From Neocallimastix lanati (nom. inval.) (taxonomy: Eukaryota; Neocallimastigomycota; Neocallimastigomycetes; Neocallimastigales; Neocallimastigaceae): DNA of 64,000 nucleotides. Location: positions 25,001 to 89,000 of the forward strand of contig JACVTC010000161.1 in NCBI GenBank assembly GCA_016946835.1, given 5' to 3'. The position numbers and the translations under genes were made by a program. This document shows, piece after piece, positions 46,476-57,300 of this stretch. The number at the start of each line of letters is the position of its first letter. The first letter of the stretch is position 1. The notes beneath the pieces are model-generated. The model saw nothing but the letters and a program-made list of their open reading frames with translations. It searched no databases and was not told the origin of the DNA.

Positions 46476-47169
46476 TGTTCGGTTATATAAGAAATAAAAG
46501 GATTACAATAAATACACTTTATTTTGTTATTTTTTTTTTATTTATGTGTTTATTTGTTTATTTGTTTATTTGTTTATTTTTTTTTTAACTAATAAGTAAA
46601 TTAATTATTACAATTATTTATTAAACAAAATAATTTTTTTTTTATAACTAAATAAAACTATTTATTAAATTATGCACTAAACTAAATAAATTACTTAATA
46701 ATATTAACTAAACTATTATAACTAAAAATTTAATTAAATAATTAACTATCAAAACTAAACTATTTAAAACTAAACAAACTAAACTATTTTAAAAATAAAC
46801 TATTTAAAACTAATCTTTTTTTTAAGACTAAACTATTTAAAACTAAACTAAAAAAAATATTCTTATTATTAATATTATTTTTATTATTTTAATTTTGTTA
46901 GTAGTCTTATTATAATCTAAGGAAAGATTCTGCTTTTTTTTTATCGAGTAGACATAGGTCTATTTATATTTTTTCAATTTTATTTTTAATTGTAAAGCCT
47001 CAATAAAAAAAAGAGTTTGAATTAAAAATAGGATTTTTGAAATTGATTTTAATAATTATTCAATATATTTTATATTTATTAAGAGTATAATTGAATAAAT
47101 ATGATAAAATCTTTTTCGAAAACGTTAGAAAGTCATTACTAATAATTTTAAATTTTATTAGTGAAAAAA

Positions 47170-47220
<51 letters not shown>

Positions 47221-47580
47221 CAATTGGTAATAATAATTAAAATATATAATATATTTATTACTAATTTATTCTAAAAAAAAAAATTTTTTTTTTTTTTTAT
47301 ATATATATATATATATTAATAATTAACCAATATTTTTATTTTAATTATTTAGAATTTTCTAAAAATTTATAGAATTTATTTAAGGGATTCTTAATATAGA
47401 AATCTTTTAGAAACTTTTAGAAAAATAATAATATTTACTATCAATATTTTAGAATTTCCATGAAGGAAGAATATAGGAAAGTTTAGTTTAATAAGAAATC
47501 AATAATAATTATAATTGGAATATTTGTAATATATTATGAAAATTATTACAATTTAATAATTATTATTTTGTTCTTTTTCA
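46476..47580 (-). mobile_element. LTR K (4-bp-duplication type) adjoining tRNA-Gly copy 4
   Basis: Minus-sense TGAAAAAGAAC to ..TATAACCGAACA, 1105 bp, 4-bp duplication ATTA (46472-46475, 47581-47584). A minus-strand TATAAATAGACC lies at about 46960. It contains a T47 run (47174-47220). No second copy in the window, so boundaries rest on TG/CA ends, the duplication and the 15-nt spacing to the tRNA. Confidence 0.65.
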
Positions 47581-47595
47581 ATTAAAAAGTGTGTA

Positions 47596-47666
47596 GCGTT
47601 AATAGTATAGAGGTAGAATATTTGCCTTCCAAGCAAATGGCCCGGGTTCGATTCCCGGTTAACGCA
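47596..47666 (+). tRNA. tRNA-Gly (anticodon UCC), copy 4
   Basis: Identical 71-nt sequence, plus strand, T6 run 6 nt downstream. LTR K ends 15 nt upstream; without K, LTR F1 would sit at 17 nt. The gene lies between the two family E LTRs. Confidence 0.97.
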
Positions 47667-48691
47667 TCAATTTTTTGTTAATACAACGTAAAGTCCAACA
47701 ATACATGATACTTTACTTTTTTTTACTTTCTGTAACGATATCAAGATGATACGATATTTTATTTATGTATCTATATTAATATTTATTTATGGGCAATGAC
47801 AATAATGAATTATGAAAAAGTAATATATTCTAATATTAAATAGAAATAACACATACAATAGTACAAAAGAAAGTAATAAATATATCTTTTTAATATTCTC
47901 TTTATTTATTATTAATTATTAATTATTACATTAATTATTATTATTACTCATATAAATATTATAATTAATTATCTCAAATATATATCATATCTCTTTTTAA
48001 CTATACTAAAATAAAATATAAAAATAGCTATTTATGTGAATTAATTTATCATAAGTATAAACTTATAAATAAAAGAATTCTCCTTTTAATAATTATTATT
48101 CTAAAATTATATATATTATTATAAAATTATTGCTGACTAATAATATTAATGTATTTCTTTAACTTAAAGAATCTACCTAAATACCATTTTTATAGTGGTT
48201 ACGTATTAATTATGTTGAGGTTCGTATTGTGAAAGGAGTGTGAACATTAAATAAATAGATAAATTAACTAATTACTAAATTACACTAAAAGAAATTATTA
48301 CTACACATTATAAATTTTATTTAAAGAATTATTATTAAAAATATTTAGTCTTTATAAATTATATAATTATTTTATTGTTAAAAATACTTTACTATTATTA
48401 ATATTTATTTTTATAACAATATGGGAAACCTTTCAATTATTACTATTCCTAATTCATTTTTATTACTATTTCTAATTCTTTTCTCAGAAAGGCCCCTCAT
48501 AAAAAAATATGGATTATACATATTTTTATATAATTTAATTACATTATTAAATCCAATCATATAAATTAATTAATTACATAAATTAATATTTAAAATAATA
48601 AAATATAATTAACATAAAAAATTATTAATATAGAATATAAGAAAATAATTAATAGTAAAGAATATAATAATATATTTTATATAATAAATTA
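47667..48691. other. 3' flank of tRNA copy 4 with an old TGATA-type LTR
   Basis: 47747-48208 (TGATACGATATTTTAT to ..GGTTACGTATTA) is an LTR related to C2 and C3 (shared TATATTCTAATA). From 48213 (TGTTGAGGTTCG) to 48691 lies further AT-rich sequence, possibly another LTR; no gene. Confidence 0.6.
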
Positions 48692-49841
48692 TGTAAAAGT
48701 TTTGTAGATAGGTAAGATTATAGTTAAATCTTTCCTAGTTTAGGTTAAATTGGTCAGGTCAAGATGTTTTTATTAATTATAACATTTTAATTAAATTTAA
48801 ATAATAACACACAGATTTTTATAATTAAGATTTCAATATTTATGTTTTATTAGAACTTTATTTAATATATATTTTAATAATAAATTTTAACTAAGATTAA
48901 TATAAAAAAATTATTTATTGTTATAATTAATTCATTAACTTTATGTTAATACATTAAATTAAATTAATAATCTTACAAAGAATTCAAAATATGGAATTTT
49001 CAAATCCTTTTTATACTAAATTAAATAATAATTAACAATATAATTAATTAATACATTCTAATCTTAATATATTCATACATGTATATAAACTATATAAAAT
49101 ATAAAAATAAAATAATATTAATAAGAATCTTTTAATAAAATAACTATATAAATTATTCATAAAACAATTTAATAATGAAACTAATTTAATAATCAATATA
49201 AAATAAAATATTAAAACTAATTAAAAATTCTCTTTCGGAAATCTTTAGAATAATAAAGAATTCCTTAGAATCTTTTAGAAATAATTGAATAAAATATATA
49301 ATAATAAAATATATAAAACTTATAAAACTATTACTAATAACTAATTCTGTATTTTTAATTAATAATACAAATTAATAATATAATTTCCAAGTAAAGAGAT
49401 TTATCTAATATGAATTTCTTAATTAATAATTTAGGGTCTTAATTAATTAATTAAATTATATTTTTATATTTAAATATCTTTAAAGTCCAATATCTTGTTA
49501 TCTAGTTGTCCAATAAGGTTGATTTTAATATATGCTGTAGTTCTCGTCCGTAGCTTTCTAATGAATATCATTTTAGCGGGAAATCACGATATAATATTTC
49601 CATTATTTGTTGAGTTATCGTTGTTTTTCTTCATGTTATTTTTATCAAATTCTTAAGGGTTAAATTAATTAAATTATCTTTAATAAATAAGTCCAAACCC
49701 TTTGGTTTCTAATTCTTTAATATTTCTAATATTTATTTATATAATTAAAATCGAAAAAAAATAATTTTTGTCAATAACTAAATTAAATTTCAATTGATCT
49801 AATAGTGAATTTTAACTTCAAATCCACTAGTATTCGTGACA
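48692..49841 (-). mobile_element. LTR of family E, right copy
   Basis: Same ends as the left copy, 1150 bp. Left flank AATTA, right flank TTATT. The outer flanks of the E pair therefore match each other (TTATT), while the inner ones do not. Confidence 0.85.
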
Positions 49842-49897
49842 TTATTTTTCTAAATTTATTAATTTTTATATTTATTTATTCATCCCGTATCAATTAA

Positions 49898-50671
49898 TGG
49901 CACAGATAGCACGAATTTCTGGAATTTAATTGTAATTTAATTAATATTATTAATAATAATTATTCTCTTAAATATTTAAATTCTTAAGTAAATTTATATA
50001 TATTAAAAATTATTAATTTCAATTATTTTTATTTTAAATGTTAAATCTCACACATTCGGAATCTCAATTTCACTAGATTCCGATTTTGATCAACTTTTAA
50101 ATATTTTTATATTTGACAAAAACTACTTTATTAATTTTCTTTATTTACTACATATTTAAAATACATCTTACATTATAATTTTCATTTAACTATATTTAGT
50201 TTAATTTATTTCTATTTTTACAATTTTGTTATTAATTAAATTTTTTTATATAATTTTAAATTTTAAATTTTTCATTTGGTCTTGTACCAAGAAATTTTTT
50301 GGTACGATGTAAATGAATTTTAAAAATTTATATCTAATTATATTAATATTCACAATAATAAGTAATTAACACTAAAGTCGTAAATTAGAACTAAATATGT
50401 AAATTTTATTTTATTATTTATTTATTTATTTATTTTTAAATTTTTATTTTTAAACAATTGAGATCACAATTTAGATCAATTGCAATTCAATTTATTTTTA
50501 CATTTAATAAAATAGTTATTTAGAAAAGAGAGAGTCTTAATAATTTTTAATTTTTGCATTTTATATATAAATTACAATTTAATCTATCCTTTTATGGATT
50601 AATTCGATTTTCTATTTTTTATTGTAAATTTAATTTTATTTAATTTTAATTTTTCACTTGGTCTCGTACCA
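49898..50671. mobile_element. two short LTR-like blocks (U and V)
   Basis: U, TGGCACAGATAGC to ..GTCTTGTACCA (49898-50289), and V, TGGTACGATGTAAATG to ..GTCTCGTACCA (50300-50671), have inverted-type ends TGGTAC/GTACCA and share TTTTTCAYTTGGTC near their ends. No clear target duplications. Confidence 0.5.
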
Positions 50672-50674
50672 ATT

Positions 50675-51529
50675 TGCAAAGAATTAATTAAAAATATTTA
50701 ATTATATTAATAATTAATTCTTTCTACAATTAATAATAAAAAATATTATTAATTGAGATAAAATTAAAAAATATAATATAAAAATTTGAAAACGAGAATT
50801 TAAAAACTTAGAGTTTATTATAAGATTATAATAAACAACACTAAAAGTAGGTTAAGAGTATTTTAGAAATTATTTTATTATAAAAATTTTTTTATTAAAA
50901 GTAATTTTAAAATATTTGTGTTAATTATTATAATTTCTTATAATAATAACTCTTGATTATTTTTAGAAGAATCAAGAGTCCTATTTATATTAATTTGATT
51001 TCTAATCTTGGAAAATTATCTCTATCTAGAAAAAGATTAGAAGAAAAAACTAGATAGATCTCGATTGGTGTTTAATTACATCAATCTTTAGTTAATAAGA
51101 AAACCCGAATAAGGGAGAAAACTTATTAACTAATTATATATTAATTTTATTAATATTTAATCACAAGTATAATTAAATAATCAATTCTTTTAATTTTCTT
51201 AATTAAAAGTCCAAGAAATAATATAATTTAATTATTTCTTGATTAAATAAAATTATCATTTTAATACAATTTAATTTTTCTTAATTAAATAGAATTTATC
51301 ATTATTTTAATACAATAATACATTATTATAATTTAATATATTAATTATTGATAATTTAATTTATTGTAAATAAATTTTAAAACAATAACATTAATTAATA
51401 ATTACTATGTGACATAATTGACATAATTAATAAAATTATTCATAAAATTTTATAAAATAATAAACTTTAAATATTAATTTTTTAATAAAGAATAATAATT
51501 ATTTTGAAAAATAATTATAATTCTTTACA
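50675..51529 (-). mobile_element. solo LTR (TGTAAAG subfamily) F2
   Basis: 855 bp, begins TGCAAAGAATT, perfect duplication CAATT (50670-50674, 51530-51534). About 98-99% identical to F1 by eye. Confidence 0.92.
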
Positions 51530-51534
51530 CAATT

Positions 51535-52400
51535 TGTAATAATCATACTAAGTACTATCACTTAATATGATTATTAACTTCAACTTAACGATTAATTCAT
51601 TAAGTTGAGAAAATAAAAAAAGTTTTACCTAAATATTGGTAGAGTTTATTATAAAATTAATTATAATAATAACACGAAAAATAAGAAGGAAGAAAGATTT
51701 GTATAAATTTAATTTTTTAAAGTATGTTTTTTGAATAAAATATTTTATTAATTTGTTAAAGTTTAAAATATAAAATTGTTACTATTATAAATATATTTTT
51801 ATAATAATAACTCTTTATTTCTTAAAGAGAACTCAAGAGCCTTATTTATATTTTTTTGTTAAAATATGGTTAAATAAAAAAGGTTTTTTCTAACTTTAAC
51901 AAATTTCTTATCTAGTAAAAGATTAGACAGAAAAACCTAGATAAGATTTTTGATCGATATTCTATCCATATCGATCATCGTATCAATTAGGTAAAACCAA
52001 TTACTTTTAAGAAAAAATTGGAAAAAACCCTAATTAACCGATTTCTAATCTAATCTAATGATCGAAAATAAAAGAATAAAATAATTAAAAAATATTTCGA
52101 TCTTAAAATAATAAATTTACAAAAAAGGAAAATAAAATATTAAATAAAATACAGAATACATTATTAAATACATAATAGAATACATAATGTGTTTGTTTAC
52201 AATTTAATTAAATAAATAAACTAAAACTAATAAATTTAATAATTAAATATATAATAAATTATAATTATTTATAAATGAATAATTAATAATTAATTAAATA
52301 AAATTTTGTTATAATTTAAATAAATTTATAATTATTATCAATAATTATAAAGACTAAGAAATAATAATTATTTATTAGTAAATAATTATTATTTCTTACA
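51535..52400 (-). mobile_element. solo LTR (TGTAA type) G
   Basis: Inverted relative of LTR H (shared start AAGTACTATCACTTAATATG). Flanks CAATT and CAAAT. Confidence 0.9.
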
Positions 52401-52406
52401 CAAATA

Positions 52407-52756
52407 TGGTACGTGCTTGTACCTTGGGCTTATTGACACTTCACTTGTTAAAATAAATTATTCTAGATTGAATAAACACTTAAATTTTATAACTTTTATT
52501 TATTCTTATTATTAAGATATTTTATTTATTCTTTTTTTTTTTTTTACAAGAATCATCTTTTTTTTTTTTTTTTTTTTTTTTTTATATATATAAATACAAT
52601 AAAATATTTTATTTATTATAATTATAAAATTCTATATTTCAATATTATAGGATATTAAATTATTAGTTATCTCTTTTATAACTCTATAATTTTTAATCCT
52701 AACTCCGTTCTTGAAATATATTATTTATCTCCGAATTATAATCTCCTCTACATCAT

Positions 52757-52798
<42 letters not shown>

Positions 52799-52979
52799 TT
52801 TTTTTATAAATCAATTTTAATATATACATCCTAAACAAATTTAATTAATTTTTTAATTAATAAACAAAAAAAAAATTTTTTTTTTTTAAATAATTTATTA
52901 ATAATCTAATTTATTAAACTATTTTATAATATTATATTCTTCACTCTGAATTTTATATTTTTATGGGTGCATCGCACCA
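52407..52979. mobile_element. solo LTR (4-bp-duplication type) W
   Basis: TGGTACGTGCTTGTACC to ..GGGTGCATCGCACCA, 573 bp, perfect 4-bp duplication AATA (52403-52406, 52980-52983). Contains a (TTA)n run near 52759-52797. Confidence 0.8.
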
Positions 52980-52987
52980 AATAATAA

Positions 52988-53555
52988 TGTAACAGATACA
53001 TGGTATACATGGTAACTCCAAGCCTATCCAATGATAGTTCTTTGGTTACGTAACGTATCTCTAAACAGCTAGCAATTTTGGATAATCAAATAAAATCTTT
53101 TGTTAATTTCGTACATTAAATTTTATTATTTTATAATTAATTATATAGTTAAATACTTAGTTAAATATGTATTTTATTTAGTGATTAGTAAACTAAGTTA
53201 AATTAAATATTAATTACCAATCATAATATTATTGACATGTATAAATAATAATTGAACTTGTAACTGTAACGCACTAGCGTTACTATTAACGTAAATTGTT
53301 GATAAAAATATTAATATTAATAAATAAAATATAATTATTAAATAAAATATATTACTCAGTGTAAGCCCAGCAACTGATAACAAATAGAGTTATAAAGTGC
53401 TGCGCTATATTCTAGTGTAATAGGAAATAATAGTTATAAATTAATTAATTTAGTGTTTATTATTAACAACTCGGATAGAGAGGTGTTAAGTTATCTTAGC
53501 CTTTAGATTTAATTATTATTCGTTATTTTAGTTAATAATAAACATACCTTTTACA
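52988..53555 (+). repeat. Element IV 5' LTR
   Basis: 568 bp, TGTAACAG to ..CCTTTTACA. TATAAATA at 53240; predicted transcript start AGCGTTACTAT at 53276. Confidence 0.93.
53276..53286 (+). promoter_or_regulatory. predicted transcript 5' end / self-primer of element IV
   Basis: AGCGTTACTAT lies 36 nt after the start of a TATAAATA box, the expected start position, and is the exact complement of the 11 nt following the LTR. The base before it does not pair, so the match is 11 nt within the PBS. Confidence 0.75.
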
Positions 53556-53566
53556 ATAGTAACGCT
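53556..53566 (+). promoter_or_regulatory. Element IV primer-binding site, self-priming type
   Basis: ATAGTAACGCT directly abuts the LTR and complements the predicted RNA 5' end at 53276-53286. In Tf1 of fission yeast the first 11 nt of the RNA serve as primer in this way. No TGG-type tRNA site is present. Confidence 0.8.
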
Positions 53567-54104
53567 TTATAACTAAATAGCCGATAATAATTAAATAAAA
53601 ATTTAAACGCTAAGTAATAATTTAATAGATAGAATAGTTAGTTTTATAAAATAAAAATTAATATTTAAATAATAAATCATAGTTTATTTATTTTCCTTGT
53701 TTACTTTTAATTGTATAACTTATAAAATTTTTGATACAAAATTTTACGCCACAATACGTAGCAGAAGAAGCCACGAAAATTTTAGTTAAAAAAAAAAAAA
53801 TTTTCGGCTTCAAAATAAAATTTTGATCAAAAATTTAAAAATTTAAATTTTTTAAAATTTCGCATATCCGAAATTTAATTTATTAATAATTTAATTATAA
53901 ATCATTATTTAATTTAAAAATTTTAAATTTTTGGTAGTACCGATTTTTAATTAATAAAAATTTTGTACTTTACCAAATAAAATTCGCTTTTGCTTGATAG
54001 GTAGTCATTTTTTATACAAATTTATATTTGTAGTGACTCGGGAAGCGAAAGAAAAAATTTTTAAAATAATTATTTATTTAAATTATTAATTTTTATAAAT
54101 TTAA

Positions 54105-54146
<42 letters not shown>

Positions 54147-54324
54147 TTATTTTTTTATTTTTATTTATTTTATCTTATTATTTTTTTAAAAAAAAATAAT
54201 AAAATAAGTGGACGCTTATATCAACTAAATAAATTTAAGTAAGTGAACAAATTATAATCTTTTAAATAAACTAAAAGTGAGTGAATTTATCCATAATTAC
54301 TAGATAAATTAATAAGAAAAGTAA
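53567..54324 (+). other. Element IV leader
   Basis: AT-rich with poly-A runs (about 54112-54144). It does not show the block shared by elements I and II. Confidence 0.7.
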
Positions 54325-57300
54325 ATGAATAAAAAGAATAAGAGTAATAAAGCACCCGAAAACACAAGAAAAACCACAAGGAGTGGTTCTCTGAAGAGTT
54401 CGGTGGGCAGCGTGACTGCAGAGAGTAGTCCTACGCCTGTAGAAGCACCTCCATCTCGACGCCAAAATACAGGAGACAAGAAAGTGACTAGTACTCCTGA
54501 GAAACCAGCTGCTTCTAAACCTAAACCAGCTGCGGCGCCTGAGAAGAGTCAACCCGAGGACAGTAAACCTGAAGTTAGCAAGCCAGGAACTAACCAAGGA
54601 GAAAGCACAAGCAAAAATGTTAATGCTGGAGCGATGGACTTTGCTGCTTTGCTGAGTAAGCAGATGGAGGATTTTAAGAACATGATAATAAGCACTCAGC
54701 AACAGACGGCTGCGATGATAGAACAGATGCAAAACCAAAGTGAAATGAGATTCGCTAAAATTGAAGCTGAACTTAGCAGCTTTATCCCCGCTGTGGACCA
54801 ACGATTTGGAGAGGTTGAGAGGCGTGTGGATGAAGAGGAATATAGTAGCCAAGCTAGTGTGCTAGAGCTTCAAAAGGTACAAGCGTATCTAAACCAGCAA
54901 CTCGCTGAAAGCAGAGATAAAGAGGCCGCTGTTAAAGCTGAAATCAAAAAGATTGAAACCTATCTGGATGCGGACCAGATAAAAGGAAAACAAATACAAC
55001 AAGACCTAGAGGATAAAGGTCAAAAATTGTACAAGATTGAGGAATTCTTGGATGCAAACCAAGAAAGGGATAAGGTACACTTGAATGAGCTTGAAGAAAA
55101 AATCGAGAAGCTAATGGCCATTAACCAAGTACAGCAACAGGAGATCGAACGACTGGGTAAGCTGACTTTGGATGCTCAGAATAAGGAGCAGGCATCGAAG
55201 AGCAAACCTTTCCCACTACATATAGATAATAAAGAAGCAAGATACGGTAGTTATCACCACCTCACGCCGCTTATAATGACCAGAAGTGCGATGGAAGATG
55301 TGGTTATGACCGACGCGTACCCCGTGGAGTACGAACGAGACATCCCAATGTTCAATGGTGAAACTGGGGATGTAGAATCATTTATTGACAGGTTAAAAAG
55401 GTACTTTGGTAGACACCAAAAGTATTACCAAAGCGAGCCCACGGCTATGTTGTACTTTATTGAGGACCACTTACAAGGAACTGCTAAGAAGTGGTACCAA
55501 ATGGACGAAGTATTCAAAAAACGAGATGACCCACAACCTCAAAGGTTGATGGATAGATTGCTGAAGGAATTTAAAAGCGAAAGAACATTGGAAGAAGTTA
55601 AAACAGCAATGCTTAAACTTAGGCACGATTGGGGTAAAGCCTATGAATACCTATCAGAATTCAATAGGTTAAGTAGAATACTTCAGCTAACGGATGAAAC
55701 CAAAAGACTACTACTCGTACAACAAGTTAGACCCTCGGTTCGTGAAGCCTTTTATGATTTACCTGCAGAAAAGCAAATCTTAGAAGATTACGTGACTTGT
55801 CTAAGGAGATGTGATACATTCCCCGCGGATTACAAAGACGATTACTTAGAAAGATACGAATACAACCGCGAGAGGAAAATAGCCATCATGGCCCTACTTG
55901 GAATGATGGACCCGCGAAGACCCTCCAAGGGTATTGAAGCCAAAAGAAGGAGGAACAGCGACAATCGCCGAGGCGATAAAAGAGATTTCAGTCGGAAAGA
56001 GCCTACTAAGCAAAACAATTACGATAAAAATAAAAAAGATGGATATGACCACAATAGTGGTAAAGACTTCAGTACGAGACCAAGCGAAAAACAAAACTAC
56101 TATAAGAACTCACGTACCAGCAGTAATAATCCAATTCCCAAGACAGCACTTCTGATGCAAGATGGGTCTGAGTGCGAAGAATTTGTGCCAGAGGCCAAGA
56201 TAAGTAATCTTCGTACCAAAGAGGGGCTCCAAGATTTAAATGTGCTGTACGATACTGGATCACAGATCAACATGATCCATCCGCAGTTAGCCAAGGAGAT
56301 GTGACTCAAGACAGAAGACCGTCCCTTAACGTTCACTACTGCCGCTGGTAAAGTGCTGATACCACAGGTTACGGAAGAGTTCAAGATTAAGATTAAGCTG
56401 GTCGAAGAGCGTACTGGTAAAGTCAAATGGTATGACTTTAATACAAGATGCAGGCTAGCCGAGGCTATGCCGAGAACGATCATTCTGGGATCAAGATTCA
56501 TGGATAGACACTTAATCTATAGAAAGATTGACGTCCATAATCAACAGCCTAAGATATATAAAATAGATGGCGAAAGACCAGGGCTACCAGATGTAGACTC
56601 ACCAGAAGAGTGTGCAGGTGAAAGTATCTACATGGTGCAACTACCAGAAGAAAGAGAAGAAGCTGTGCAAAAGGAGATTCAACCTACAGCGAGAATTACA
56701 AAAATCATAAATCAGGTTATTGATAACCAGAAGTTGAAGGACACGGTGTATGAATTAACGAGGCAATATTACCGTGATAAAGGAATTGAGTATACAATGG
56801 ATTACTACGATTACTTAGTGGATTACGACAAATGGGCAGATTGGTTCAAGGTACAGAAAACTAAAAATCTAAAGGAGAGTGAAATTAATAAAAACCCTAC
56901 GGAAAGTAGTGCACAAAAAGATAGCCTGACAAAAGATCATCTAGCCATGATCACGCAAGAGGATTCGGTAGCAGAAACAATCAGAAAAGTGGGACTTGAG
57001 AAGCTATTGTCAATAGGCGAAATTATAGATAAGTATTACGGAGACTTAACGGAAGCTTTTAATGAAGAAATCGCTGAGACATTACCAGAGCACAGGCCGT
57101 ATGATTGCAAAATAGAATTAGAGCCTGATGCACCACTTTATAAAGGAGCTATCTACCCAATGAGTCCTAAAGAAGAGAAAGCACTTAAAGAATATATTGA
57201 TGAAAATTTAGTTAAGGGGTTTATAAGAAGGTCAGAATCTCCGGCGGGTTACCCTGTATTGTTCGTGCCGAAGAAATCAGGCGAGCTACGACTTTGCATG

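Larger units (their letters stand above)
43104..49892. mobile_element. solo LTR (TGATA type) C3, split by the 43527-49841 block
   Basis: Left part 43104-43526 starts TGATACGATATTTTTATAATCG; right part about 49842-49892 ends ..CATCCCGTATCA. ATTA flanks both outer ends (43100-43103, 49893-49896). The two pieces are separated by a pair of long repeats and everything between them. Confidence 0.75.

Noticed and set aside
54271-54852. 193-codon minus-strand ORF
   Set aside because: Antisense shadow of element IV gag, which has clear coding character on the plus strand.
55934-56501. several overlapping 60-130-codon ORFs on both strands
   Set aside because: Shadows of element IV gag-pol, which reads through this region in one frame apart from the TGA at 56302.
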